NCBI GenBank assembly: GCA_030653365.1
Contig: JAURZL010000013.1
Location: 62,001 to 126,000 of the forward strand
Reading direction: 5' to 3'
Length of the DNA stretch: 64,000 nucleotides
Source: Anaerolineaceae bacterium
Lineage (GTDB): Bacteria > Chloroflexota > Anaerolineae > Anaerolineales > Anaerolineaceae
The stretch's first letter is position 1, and every line of letters starts with the position of its first letter. The position numbers and the translations under genes were made by a program. Shown here one piece after another: positions 18,339-27,067 of this stretch. A model generated the notes under the pieces. It searched no databases, was not told the DNA's origin, and was given only the letters and a program-made list of their open reading frames with translations.

Positions 18339-19010
18339 TTATTGGATATAACAATATCCGACACCGGGGATTGTCTCAATGATTGAATTATTGGTGTTTG
18401 CTGTTTTGATTTTTCGTCGGAGTCGATGCACCAATTGCCGTAACATTTCTTTGTTTCCTGTTTCTGGTTCCCAGATGCAGTTGATCAACATTTGAGAAGT
18501 GACAACTTGTCCGGCATAGCGCATTATGCAATGGATAAAGCGGCATTCCGTTTCGGTTAATGGAATCGGATCCTGATCAGGGATTGTTAATGATTTTTGC
18601 GAAAGATCAAGGTAAACTGCTCCGATTTGATAATGATCAGTATTTAATTCTTTGCAGGATCTTCTTAAAACAGCATCAACCCTTGCCATCAATTGGCGGG
18701 GACTGAATGGTTTTGAGATGTAATCATCAGCACCAACATCGAGACCCCGAATGATATCCTCTTCATCAGAGCGAACGGTTAAGAAAATAATTGGTGTATC
18801 CCATTCTTTCCGGATAGTTTCACATACACTGAAACCATCCGGAAAAGGTATATTCACATCCAAAATCATCAGGTCAGGTCGTTCAACTTCCCAAAGATTT
18901 AAAGCATCTTCGCCTGAAAATGCTTTAATGACTTCAAAACCTTCACGAACAAACGTGAATCCCAATATATCGGCTAAAGTTTTGTCGTCTTCAACAATTA
19001 AAGTTTTCAT
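18339..19010 (-). CDS. OmpR/PhoB-family response regulator, last gene of the respiratory operon
   Basis: A 223-residue two-domain regulator: receiver domain (acidic pocket E7/D8, phosphoacceptor D51 in LMILDVNIPF, Thr in IIFLTVRSDEEDI, Lys in DYISKPFSPRQL) and a C-terminal winged-helix DNA-binding domain of OmpR type (LTETECRFIHCIMRYAGQVVT ... LRQLVHRLRRKI). The start overlaps the NrfD-like gene stop (ATGA), so it is co-translated with the respiratory module. It is a close paralogue of the regulator at 22664-23347 (same layout, D51, shared FSPRQL and VRSDEEDI segments). No second kinase is present here, so the upstream kinase may phosphorylate both. Confidence 0.9.
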   Translation of the reverse strand: MKTLIVEDDKTLADILGFTFVREGFEVIKAFSGEDALNLWEVERPDLMILDVNIPFPDGFSVCETIRKEWDTPIIFLTVRSDEEDIIRGLDVGADDYISKPFSPRQLMARVDAVLRRSCKELNTDHYQIGAVYLDLSQKSLTIPDQDPIPLTETECRFIHCIMRYAGQVVTSQMLINCIWEPETGNKEMLRQLVHRLRRKIKTANTNNSIIETIPGVGYCYIQ

Positions 19011-20242
19011 TCAAGACTCGAATTAGGAGAATATGTTGACCCTTTTCCTTCGATTTGTTGTTGAGTTGGGGCAAGTTTTTCAACTAATTTTTTGTTATCA
19101 GGTTGAATTTTCTCATTTTCTTCAGTTGGATGAGAAAATACTGGGAAATACCGTGAAACAAGCACAAACACAAAAGCTCCGATGGCAACCATACCGATGG
19201 TAACAAATAGTTCAAGCCAGGTGGGAGCGTAAGCACCAGCTGAAAATGCTATCAGACTTACATTCAAGCGATTTAACACTAATCCAAATACTACCAAGAG
19301 TGCTGTGCTGAACATTTGCATTGGTTTTCTTCGAACACTTGGCAATGAAAATAAGATAATTGGCAAGAGGACACTGAAAATAATTTCACCCCAGAAAAGA
19401 AGTGTGAATTTATCTGCAGCAAAAAGATAAGCGCCACTACCACGGATGATCAAATCACCAAAGCGCAAAATTCCATATATGCCGAGAATGATAGGAATAA
19501 TTTTTGCGATTTTTGCCAGCAATCTGACCTCTAATTTGTGTTTCATTCCAAAGAAGCTCCAGGTAGATTCAACAATCACCATTCCCAATCCAGCTGCAAT
19601 TGCGGAGATCAGGAATAAAACCGGCATGATAGATGAATACCACAAAGGATGTACACGATGAGGCATCAATACAAATAAGGTGCCGAGAGAGGATTGGTGC
19701 ATGGTAGATAAAACGACTCCAAAAATTACCAGCGGAACTGTAATGGATCGGATAATTTTAAGTGGAGCTTTCATGTTGAAGCGCTCAAAAACGATTGGCG
19801 AAAGTTCCAGCGCAAGAACTGTTAAATAAATCATCACACACCAACCAACTTCAAATAGGGGTGAGTGGATATTCCAGTTATAAATCATGTAGTAAATACG
19901 GTGGGGAAATCCTAAATCCACGGATATAGCAAAAGCAGCTAATGCATACCCCAGAAATCCGGTTAATACAGTAGGACGTAAGATCGGATAGAATTCCTTG
20001 AGCCGGAGGATATAAACTGTTCCAGCGACGGTGAAAGCACCTGCAGCAAGGGCTATACCACAAAAAACATCAAAACTAATCCAGAGTCCCCAACCACGAC
20101 CATCTGTCAGGCCAGTTGTAATACCTAATCCATTAATCCAGCGGTAAACAACCAGGATTAATCCCAATAATGAGAGGAAACCAAGCGTTAAGGTTCCTAT
20201 GCCAAATTGTTGTGATCCTTTACTATGACTAATGGCTGTCAT
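19007..20242 (-). CDS. NrfD/HybB-like integral membrane quinone-interacting subunit
   Basis: A 411-residue polytopic protein with about ten predicted transmembrane helices, of the NrfD/PsrC/HybB family that exchanges electrons or protons with the menaquinone pool next to a FeS subunit. Early loop RWINGLGITTGLTDGRGWGLWISFDVF is the HybB-like opening. Later landmarks are TMHQSSLGTLFVLMPHRVHPLWYSSIMPVLFLISA. The C-terminal tail after the last helix (about 370-411) is hydrophilic and Pro/Lys-rich. The ATG at 20242 follows AGGAG and overlaps the FeS gene by 14 bases; a longer frame to 20266 exists but lacks a ribosome site. Confidence 0.85.
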   Translation of the reverse strand: MTAISHSKGSQQFGIGTLTLGFLSLLGLILVVYRWINGLGITTGLTDGRGWGLWISFDVFCGIALAAGAFTVAGTVYILRLKEFYPILRPTVLTGFLGYALAAFAISVDLGFPHRIYYMIYNWNIHSPLFEVGWCVMIYLTVLALELSPIVFERFNMKAPLKIIRSITVPLVIFGVVLSTMHQSSLGTLFVLMPHRVHPLWYSSIMPVLFLISAIAAGLGMVIVESTWSFFGMKHKLEVRLLAKIAKIIPIILGIYGILRFGDLIIRGSGAYLFAADKFTLLFWGEIIFSVLLPIILFSLPSVRRKPMQMFSTALLVVFGLVLNRLNVSLIAFSAGAYAPTWLELFVTIGMVAIGAFVFVLVSRYFPVFSHPTEENEKIQPDNKKLVEKLAPTQQQIEGKGSTYSPNSSLE

Positions 20243-21092
20243 TTTTAATCTCCTGTGTAACTTCAACTTTGAGTTTCCGTCCAGTAAACCAATATAAGAA
20301 AGTCATTAAACTAGCGACAACAACTGCCACACCAGGGACTGCCTTCATCCATGGCCAGGTTAATGATGGCAAAGAGCTGCTAGTCAGTACCGGCAATCCT
20401 AATTTCTCAGATGGAACTTTGGAAATAATTAGCACTGATGTACCACCTACTTCATTTTCTCCATATACTTTGTTAATGTAATTTGTTGGTTCATTCTCGA
20501 TTTTTGCATGGGCTTCTGCGAGCAAATCAGTTCTTTTACCAAATTGGAGAGCACCAATGGTACAAGCTTCAACACAGGCTGGTTCTTTTCCTTCAGCTAT
20601 CCGGTCTGAGCACATATCACATTTTTGTACACGAGGGAATACTTTCTCCCATTCGTACTTGGGAACATCGAATGGGCAAGCAGCCATGCAATAACGGCAG
20701 CCGATACAAATCGATTCATCATAAAGAACTGGTCCATCCGACGTTTTTTTCATTGCACCAACGGGACAGGCAGAAACACAAGCAGGATCGACACAATGCA
20801 TACAATTTCTTTTTATGAATGAATAAATCTTTTGATTTTCTTCGTCTTGATATAGTTTGATAACTGTCCAGTTATTGGCATCCAACTCTGGTTCGTATTG
20901 AGTTGGTAGGTCGCGTCTGCCTTTACATGCATTTTCACAGTTTCTACAACCAATACATGCATTTGCATCGTATAAAATTCCATATCCGTCTGTCGCTGTT
21001 GTGCCGGAAGGGTGGGTAGTTTCTGGCAAAATAATCAGACCTGCCAGTCCGGTTCCAGTTGTTTTTAAAAACTCTCTTCGGTTCATTGTCAT
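20229..21092 (-). CDS. Tat-exported four-cluster ferredoxin subunit (HybA/HmcB-like)
   Basis: Electron-transfer subunit outside the membrane. The N terminus NRREFLKTTG is a twin-arginine signal. Four cysteine sets for [4Fe-4S] clusters follow: CIGCRNCENAC (about 43-53), CMHCVDPACVSACP (about 97-110), CIGCRYCMAACP (about 127-138) and CDMCSDRIAEGKEPACVEAC (about 153-172). A single C-terminal transmembrane helix (about 252-270) anchors it, as in HybA. It lies between the octahaem cytochrome and the NrfD-like gene, the order expected for a cytochrome-FeS-quinone relay. AAGG is 6-7 bases upstream of ATG 21092. Confidence 0.9.
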   Translation of the reverse strand: MTMNRREFLKTTGTGLAGLIILPETTHPSGTTATDGYGILYDANACIGCRNCENACKGRRDLPTQYEPELDANNWTVIKLYQDEENQKIYSFIKRNCMHCVDPACVSACPVGAMKKTSDGPVLYDESICIGCRYCMAACPFDVPKYEWEKVFPRVQKCDMCSDRIAEGKEPACVEACTIGALQFGKRTDLLAEAHAKIENEPTNYINKVYGENEVGGTSVLIISKVPSEKLGLPVLTSSSLPSLTWPWMKAVPGVAVVVASLMTFLYWFTGRKLKVEVTQEIKNDSH

Positions 21093-21108
21093 GGTTTACC
21101 TTCTTATC

Positions 21109-22194
21109 CTACTCTTCAAACAAATCTTGTTTACGTTCTTTGAATAATTGGTTGATCGTCAAAGCACCGACACTACCTATGAAAATTCCAACGATTACAC
21201 CGGTTATTCCCACATTTTCGATCGGAGGACCTGCTTGTTTGACTTCTACTTCAGGATATAAAGTCATAGCAGAAATACTTGCTTCAATTGTGGGAGGTGT
21301 GGTTTTTCCAACCTCATGAATCCCATGACAATCGTAACAGGTAGGTTTATTGGAGAGTGAATCTGGATTGTAATCTTCCAATAAAGTAATCGTTGTCCCA
21401 TGGAAGACCATATATGTGTCCAATACATTGGTTTCTAACCCATATTTTTGCATGACTTCCGTATCCGTATGGCATTTTGCACAAACATCTACGGATGTTT
21501 TTCTGAATTTATTTTGAGATGGATCACAGATAGCGTGGATATTATGACAGTCAATACAATCTGGCATATCCTGGTTTTCACCAGTTATCAGCCCACTCCC
21601 GTGGACACTAGTTTTATAATTTTCGAATGCATCTACATGACAATCAGCACAAATTTGTGCCTGCCAGCTGATATTAGCATTGTCTTGAGGTATATTGAGA
21701 TGGTCGATATGGGTTTGTTGGTGAGGTTGGTGACAATCAGCGCATAAAGGAGTGTCCAGATTTCCTGCCATGTAGAGCGTATCATGAACGCTATCAGTTA
21801 CCTGAGAAAATTGTTCTTGATGACATTTTTGACAGGTGTCATGATAACTGATCATATATTCTCTTTTGTTTTTTGCAGTGATTTTGTTATGAGGGGCAGG
21901 AAACTTCTCGTAACCGACATGACATTCAGTGCAGGTCATATCTTTATGGACAGACTGTCTGAAGTCATCATAATCAACTGATAAATTAAGAACATCACCA
22001 CTGGGTAAGTTCATATTCCAGTCTGATTGACCATGACAACTCAGGCATTCTGCTACTTCAGGCACGCCTTGCTGGTATTCCTCTGATGATGCAGATGCTT
22101 GCACTTGATGGTTCTCAAAACTAGACAATAATCCACAAATAAAAATTGTCACAATGAACAGGAACAAATGATTAAATAATCGTTTGAATTTCAT
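21109..22194 (-). CDS. Octahaem c-type cytochrome, membrane-anchored
   Basis: A 361-residue exported cytochrome with an N-terminal signal/anchor (about 1-30) and eight CxxCH haem-binding sites: CLSCH, CTECH, CQKCH, CADCH, CADCH, CIDCH, CAKCH and CYDCH. A single C-terminal transmembrane helix (ITGVIVGIFIGSVGALTI) follows. It has no CxxCK haem and so is not an obvious nitrite reductase; spacing and neighbours resemble multihaem electron relays such as Hmc or Nrf donors. It would pass electrons between a periplasmic partner and the FeS and NrfD-like subunits encoded next. AAGGA precedes ATG 22194. Confidence 0.9.
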   Translation of the reverse strand: MKFKRLFNHLFLFIVTIFICGLLSSFENHQVQASASSEEYQQGVPEVAECLSCHGQSDWNMNLPSGDVLNLSVDYDDFRQSVHKDMTCTECHVGYEKFPAPHNKITAKNKREYMISYHDTCQKCHQEQFSQVTDSVHDTLYMAGNLDTPLCADCHQPHQQTHIDHLNIPQDNANISWQAQICADCHVDAFENYKTSVHGSGLITGENQDMPDCIDCHNIHAICDPSQNKFRKTSVDVCAKCHTDTEVMQKYGLETNVLDTYMVFHGTTITLLEDYNPDSLSNKPTCYDCHGIHEVGKTTPPTIEASISAMTLYPEVEVKQAGPPIENVGITGVIVGIFIGSVGALTINQLFKERKQDLFEE

Positions 22195-22242
22195 AATTAT
22201 CCTTTATGAAGTTGTGCTTAAAACAGAGGGATACCCCCGTAT

Positions 22243-22512
22243 TTATTGTTTTACAGGTCCAGCAACAGTATTTAAGTGGAGAATACTTGATTTCCGAATG
22301 GCTAATAATGTTATTGATAGTAAATATAAGCCAATGAAGAAAACTATCCAGGCGAATGCTTTATGATCAGTAACATATAATATTACGGAAGCAACTGTAG
22401 CGGCGACAAAAGTGCAAGGGCATGATATTTTTAGTGGCTTAATGTTAATCTTCATCAAACCTATGAATATCAAATAACCTACAACGACAAGACCTACGAT
22501 GAAATAGAACAT
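22243..22512 (-). CDS. Small three-helix membrane protein, first gene of the respiratory operon
   Basis: An 89-residue protein with about three transmembrane segments (3-19, 32-50, 54-72) and a short basic C-terminal tail. ATG 22512 follows AGAGGTG, a good ribosome site, and the cytochrome gene starts 48 bases downstream, so it is co-transcribed with the respiratory module. The CPC pair at about 30-32 lies at the edge of a membrane helix. I do not recognise the family; a small assembly or anchor subunit, like HmcD/HmcE-type accessory proteins, is plausible. Confidence 0.65.
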   Translation of the reverse strand: MFYFIVGLVVVGYLIFIGLMKINIKPLKISCPCTFVAATVASVILYVTDHKAFAWIVFFIGLYLLSITLLAIRKSSILHLNTVAGPVKQ

Positions 22513-22607
22513 CTCACACCTCTTTTGGAGTAATTATTTTCCTCTGATTTTTTCAGAGAAATCAATTTCTTCTATTCTTATTCTAAGATGTTGACATAAC
22601 AGCTGCC

Positions 22608-22637
22608 GTTATAAGTGTGTGACAATCGTGTGACAAT
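22608..22637 (-). promoter_or_regulatory. Promoter with tandem direct repeat, OmpR-type operator, for the respiratory operon
   Basis: On the plus strand GTGTGACAAT occurs twice at 22617-22626 and 22628-22637, exactly 11 bases apart, the spacing typical for OmpR/PhoB dimers. Read on the minus strand, TTGTCA (22636-22631) and TATAAC (22613-22608) are separated by 17 bases and form a promoter whose -35 lies in the upstream repeat, while the downstream repeat lies in the spacer. Confidence 0.55.
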
Positions 22638-22663
22638 GTGAATTTTGGCACAAACGAATAAGT

Positions 22664-23347
22664 TTAAGATTCGTTTATCAATACCAATTCATATCCCAAT
22701 CCAGGCACATTATTAATCGTAACCTGATTTGGGTTTTCTCTTTCTATTTTCACTCTTAACCGGTGGATAAGTTGGCGAACCATGTCCATATCCCCCCCAT
22801 TAGGTCCCCAAACATGGTCTATTATAATTTCAGCTGTGACAATTTGACCAGCATTGATCATTAGGCAATCCATCATACGAAGTTCTAGTCCAGATAATTG
22901 TATCGGTTTTTGGTCACCAATTTTTAATTCATGACGGTTTAGGAATAATGAAATAATTCCAAATTGTCTGATAGTGGCAGGGCTTTTCTTTTTCGATCGA
23001 CGTAACACAGCTTTCACACGCGCAATCAGTTGACGTGGACTGAATGGTTTTGTAATGTAATCATCTGCTCCGATTTGAAAGCCACCCAGAATATCTTCTT
23101 CATCACTTCGAACTGTCAGTAGAATGATCGGAACATCGGATTGTTCCCGAATTCGTTTACAAACTTTAAACCCATCTTCTTTTGGAAGGTTTACATCCAG
23201 AATAATTAAGTCCGGGGAGTCACTTTCCCATCGTCGATATGCAGCCTCTCCATCTTCCGCCAGAATAACCTCAAAACCTTCTCGTTTAAAAGTAAAGGCA
23301 ATCACATCTGAGAGGGTTCGATCATCATCTACAATTAATACTTTCAT
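22664..23347 (-). CDS. OmpR/PhoB-family response regulator, partner of the histidine kinase
   Basis: A 227-residue regulator: receiver domain with acidic pocket D7/D8, phosphoacceptor D51 (LIILDVNLPKEDG), Thr in IILLTVRSDEEDI, Lys in DYITKPFSPRQLIARV, then an OmpR-type winged helix (VWGPNGGDMDMVRQLIHRLRVKIE). Its start overlaps the kinase stop (ATGA at 23344-23347), marking a cognate pair. The direct-repeat site in the 151-base gap just downstream is the natural target. Paralogue of the regulator at 18339-19010. Confidence 0.93.
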   Translation of the reverse strand: MKVLIVDDDRTLSDVIAFTFKREGFEVILAEDGEAAYRRWESDSPDLIILDVNLPKEDGFKVCKRIREQSDVPIILLTVRSDEEDILGGFQIGADDYITKPFSPRQLIARVKAVLRRSKKKSPATIRQFGIISLFLNRHELKIGDQKPIQLSGLELRMMDCLMINAGQIVTAEIIIDHVWGPNGGDMDMVRQLIHRLRVKIERENPNQVTINNVPGLGYELVLINES

Positions 23348-25434
23348 ATTTCACCTTTAATGGGGATGGTGAACCAGAATTCTGATCCTCCACCTGGACG
23401 ATCCCGAACTCCCATTCGACCACCATGCGCTTTAATAATTGTTTGCGATACTGATAAACCCAAACCTGTTCCTCTGGGTGTTCTTCCACCATCATCATTT
23501 GCTAAAACATATCCAGAAAAAATCTTCTCCCGATATATCTCTGGAACACCTTTACCACGATCGCCAATATTTATTTCAATTGAGTCAATTGTGATTTTTG
23601 CATATATAAAAATTTCTGCGTCTTTTGGACCATATTTGCTAGCATTAGCAATTATATTTAGAAGAACCTGATTTATCCTCTTTTCATCAATCATAACTAT
23701 GGGAAGTTTCTCAGGAAGATTAATTTGTAGTCTTTGACCATATTTTCTTAACAATGGAGAAATTGTCTCGCCAGCTGTGTGAATAACGATACTTAGATCA
23801 GCTGGGTGAGGATTCACTCTAAAACGGCCGGTTTCAATACTTGATCCTTCCAATAGATTATCAATTAAATTTTCCAGGTTCAGAGTGCTGAGATGGATGG
23901 AAGTTAATAATTCTTTCATTTCTGACCTATCAAGGTCTTCTGCTTCATCCAGTAAAATCTCTATAGAAGCTGCCAATGCTGTAAGTGGTGTCCGGAATTC
24001 ATGGGTAATGTTTCCAAGGAACGAACCTAATAAATGACTCAATTCCTCTTCTTGATTGACGTCACGTAAAACCAAAACAGTTTGTGGTTTATCAAAATCA
24101 TTTATAGGAAGATGTGCAATTGTTATGGATAGGATTCGTATCTCTGAATTTCTTAAGATAAATTTACAGCGAATTTTCTCTCCTGGAGGTGAATGGGGAG
24201 TAAAACAAGGATTGGATTGATCGGCTGCGACCAGAACAGTGTTTATCAATTGTCCAATAACTTCTTCCTGTTTCCAACCAGTAATCCGTTCAGCACCTGG
24301 ACTAAAATAATCAATTGTTTCATCGATTAATATAATGATTCCCTCAACGATCGACTCAAGTAGCAATTCACTCCATTGAGTTTCTTTTTGGAGTGAGGAT
24401 AATGCAAAATCAATCCTGGTACGAGAATTTTCTAAAACCTGGGATAACTCAATTACTTCTTGTATTTTTGTTTTTACTTGAATGGGTTTAGATAAATCCA
24501 ACTCTTCTAAATGATTGGTGGCTGCAACCAATTGAGATAATGGACGCAAAATAAGTTGGGCAAGGAAAGCTCCAAAAAGTATGGATACGAGAACAACAGC
24601 AATGATAACGAAGGTCAGTATCAACTCTTGTTGTCGGTGATCTTGATGATAACTTGTGACATCCAGAGCAACTTCAACTTCCAATCCCATCCCATTCAAA
24701 GGAAAAGTAGAAACATAATATTGATGACCTTGCATCACATATGATTCCTGAAATTCATCATCTGTGAGATTAGAAGGAATTGATTTGATATTTGTTTTTT
24801 CAGTCAAGGTACTACCAAAACTGGTTGCTATCACTTCACCATTCTGAAGAAGAGAATGATATAGATCACAATGATCACACATCTCCATCAGGAGTTGATT
24901 ATCCATCTGGATTCCAAGAATTATCATGCCTGAATTTGAATTTTGATCAGCGAGTTTTCTTCCACGTAGCATCCAAACTTGTGATTCTCCATCAGGTTTT
25001 ATTGTCATATAGAGAGGGTTGGTTTCTAAATTACAGTTTGCGAGAGGGATATTAACTCCTGAGAATGTAACGATTTGCCCGGTTTGATCACAATAAAGTA
25101 GGGAATCGACTTTTGGAAGACCACGATGAATTTGATTTAAATGAGATTGAAGAGCATTAGTATCCGCAATTTTCTCTTGTGAATCCAATGCCAAATGGGA
25201 GGCTGTCAGAACGACCATATCGGTTAATTGTGTTTCCTTCGATTGATAAAATTCCGTGATCATCGATAGACTTTGTTGGCGTTTCTCATTTTCTAAGTAA
25301 CGATAATTTAACGTTAATGCGGTCATTCCTACAACAGTAACCCCGAGAATTGTAATAATTGTAAACCCTGCGATTATTTGAGATCGTAGTGAATGTGTAG
25401 TATTTATTTTATTAAACCATCGACCTAATCTCAC
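23344..25434 (-). CDS. Membrane sensor histidine kinase (extracytoplasmic sensor, HAMP, PAS, HisKA, HATPase)
   Basis: A 696-residue sensor. Transmembrane helix 1 is at about 19-42, followed by an extracytoplasmic region to about 270 and helix 2 (LILTFVIIAVVLVSILFGAFLAQL minus ends). HAMP follows (RPLSQLVAATNHLEELDLS), then PAS (SIVEGIIILIDETIDYFSPGAERITGW), a HisKA dimerisation helix with phospho-acceptor H478 (GNITHEFRTPL), and an ATPase domain with N box LNIIANASKYG, G1 GDRGKGVPEIY and G2 RGTGLGLSVSQTIIKAHGG. The sensor carries a C186-DH-C189 motif and further cysteines, which might sense metal or redox state. GTG 25434 follows AAGGAG. Regulator gene overlaps its end. No other genes separate the pair from the respiratory operon it probably controls. 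Confidence 0.92.
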   Translation of the reverse strand: MRLGRWFNKINTTHSLRSQIIAGFTIITILGVTVVGMTALTLNYRYLENEKRQQSLSMITEFYQSKETQLTDMVVLTASHLALDSQEKIADTNALQSHLNQIHRGLPKVDSLLYCDQTGQIVTFSGVNIPLANCNLETNPLYMTIKPDGESQVWMLRGRKLADQNSNSGMIILGIQMDNQLLMEMCDHCDLYHSLLQNGEVIATSFGSTLTEKTNIKSIPSNLTDDEFQESYVMQGHQYYVSTFPLNGMGLEVEVALDVTSYHQDHRQQELILTFVIIAVVLVSILFGAFLAQLILRPLSQLVAATNHLEELDLSKPIQVKTKIQEVIELSQVLENSRTRIDFALSSLQKETQWSELLLESIVEGIIILIDETIDYFSPGAERITGWKQEEVIGQLINTVLVAADQSNPCFTPHSPPGEKIRCKFILRNSEIRILSITIAHLPINDFDKPQTVLVLRDVNQEEELSHLLGSFLGNITHEFRTPLTALAASIEILLDEAEDLDRSEMKELLTSIHLSTLNLENLIDNLLEGSSIETGRFRVNPHPADLSIVIHTAGETISPLLRKYGQRLQINLPEKLPIVMIDEKRINQVLLNIIANASKYGPKDAEIFIYAKITIDSIEINIGDRGKGVPEIYREKIFSGYVLANDDGGRTPRGTGLGLSVSQTIIKAHGGRMGVRDRPGGGSEFWFTIPIKGEI

Positions 25435-25714
25435 TAGACTCCTTAAAGGTCTGGATTTTTATTGGAAGAAATGGAGAAAAAAGATTGGAAATTGATTTAT
25501 TAATTTTACATTAAAAACTAAATCCATGATTGGATGAATGATATACATCATACATACCATTCATCCAAAAAATTTCTGAAAAAATTAGGTAATCCAGGAA
25601 ATTTTTAGAGGATTTAGAAAATCATAATTGTTGACATTAATGAATGTCACCAGATTTGTCTAATTTGTGGTAAAATATACCGTTTCAGTTGATCAAATTT
25701 AATTTTTCAACGGG
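25435..25714. other. Intergenic region with inverted repeat upstream of the DEAD-box gene
   Basis: TGACATT (25632-25638) and AATGTCA (25643-25649) form an inverted repeat overlapping TTGACA (25631-25636). TAAAAT at 25671-25676 could be a -10 but spacing to this -35 is too long, so the promoter is unresolved. Confidence 0.4.
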
Positions 25715-25739
25715 CCAGGGATTTCCCTGGTTTTATTTT
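25715..25739 (+). terminator. Terminator-like hairpin in the leader of the DEAD-box helicase gene
   Basis: CCAGGG (25715-25720), loop ATTT, CCCTGG (25725-25730), then a T-rich run (TTTTATTTT, 25731-25739). It lies in the presumed 5' leader about 115 bases before the start codon, so it could act as an attenuator. Confidence 0.6.
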
Positions 25740-25747
25740 GTAAAAAA

Positions 25748-25821
25748 CCGCTCGTAAACTATTAATGGTGTAACCGCAATGCGGGGCAACAGAGCGGGCA
25801 CAGATAGTAAGATTCTTCTGT
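25748..25821 (+). promoter_or_regulatory. Structured RNA leader upstream of the DEAD-box helicase
   Basis: Nested pairing is visible: outer CCGCTC (25748-25753) with GAGCGG (25792-25797), enclosing hairpin CCGC-AAT-GCGG (25774-25784); a second helix ACAGA (25800-25804) with TCTGT (25817-25821) follows. The region is more GC-rich than its flanks. It resembles no riboswitch class I can name. Cold-induced helicase genes often have long structured leaders, so autoregulation or temperature control is possible. Confidence 0.45.
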
Positions 25822-25852
25822 ACAGACTGCGACGCCATTTAAGGATTTTTTT

Positions 25853-27067
25853 GTGAATTTTAAAACTTTTTCGTTTCACCCGCAGATTAATGCCGGGATT
25901 TCAACGGCTGGATACAGCACGCCAACCCCCATTCAATCTCAAACCATTCCTGCCATTCTCGAAGGTAAGGATGTATTTGGCCTTGCCCAGACTGGGACAG
26001 GGAAAACAGCAGCTTTTGTGCTGCCAATTTTAGAACGCTTGATTAAAGGTCCACGTGGTAAATTACGTGCCTTGATTCTTTCGCCAACGCGAGAATTAGC
26101 TGAGCAAACGCATGTTGCAATCAACCAATTAGGTCGTCAGACCGGATTACGAAGTATGACCATCTATGGTGGGGTGAGTTCTTCATCTCAGATCAGAGGG
26201 TTACGCAACGGGGTCGATATTGTTGTTGCCTGTCCAGGAAGATTATTGGACTTGAAAGATCAACGTGCAGTCAATTTAAACAACATCGAAATCTTGGTTT
26301 TAGATGAAGCCGATCACATGTTCGATATGGGTTTCTTGCCATCACTCCGACGGATCGTTGCACTATTACCAGAAAGAAGACAGACACTATTATTTTCAGC
26401 TACCATGCCTTCAGAGATTCGGAAACTGGCAACAGAAATGCTGCATAATCCAGTGACTTTTGAAATCAGTATTACGAAACCGATCGATACGATCAGTCAT
26501 GCGATCTATAATGTAGATCAATCTCGTAAACTGGAAATGTTGATGTTATTACTTCGTGAGAGCGGTCAGGGTCAGGTATTGGTCTTTACAAGAACCAAAC
26601 ATAGAGCTAAAAAATTAGCCATTCAATTATCCCAGGCAGGTATTTCCGCTACTTCTCTGCAGGGAAATCTCTCTCAATCACAGCGGGATCTGGCTATGAA
26701 TTCTTTTCGAAGAGGTCGTGTCAAGGTCCTGGTTGCCACAGATATTGCTGCTCGTGGAATTGATGTTTCACAAGTATCACATGTGATCAATTATGATATT
26801 CCGGATACGGCTGATGCCTATACCCACCGCACAGGTAGAACAGGTCGGATGGAACATTTGGGTACTGCCTTCACTTTAGTTACAAAAGAAGATTTGCCAA
26901 TGGTTCGCACCATTGAACGATTAATGGGTCAGGCTTTGGAACGCAGAGTGATGAGTGACTTTGATGAAAGTGTCAGAGTTCCCAGTCAACCAGTTCAAAC
27001 GACCAATAAGATATCGCAAAACAGAACCAATAACAACAGGTTCCGATCCTTTTCAAGAAGTAATTAA
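25853..27067 (+). CDS. DEAD-box ATP-dependent RNA helicase (RhlE/CshA-like)
   Basis: Unwinds RNA duplexes for ribosome assembly or mRNA turnover. All motifs are present: Q motif (PTPIQSQTIP), motif I AQTGTGKT with K51, Ia PTRELAEQ, DEAD at 151-154, III SAT, then the second RecA domain with TRTKHRAKKLA, ATDIAARGIDV and HRTGRTGR. The C-terminal tail (about 365-404) is basic and rich in Asn, Arg and Ser, a likely RNA-binding extension. 404 residues. GTG 25853 follows AAGGA by 7 bases. Monocistronic, behind a structured leader. Confidence 0.93.
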   Translation: MNFKTFSFHPQINAGISTAGYSTPTPIQSQTIPAILEGKDVFGLAQTGTGKTAAFVLPILERLIKGPRGKLRALILSPTRELAEQTHVAINQLGRQTGLRSMTIYGGVSSSSQIRGLRNGVDIVVACPGRLLDLKDQRAVNLNNIEILVLDEADHMFDMGFLPSLRRIVALLPERRQTLLFSATMPSEIRKLATEMLHNPVTFEISITKPIDTISHAIYNVDQSRKLEMLMLLLRESGQGQVLVFTRTKHRAKKLAIQLSQAGISATSLQGNLSQSQRDLAMNSFRRGRVKVLVATDIAARGIDVSQVSHVINYDIPDTADAYTHRTGRTGRMEHLGTAFTLVTKEDLPMVRTIERLMGQALERRVMSDFDESVRVPSQPVQTTNKISQNRTNNNRFRSFSRSN

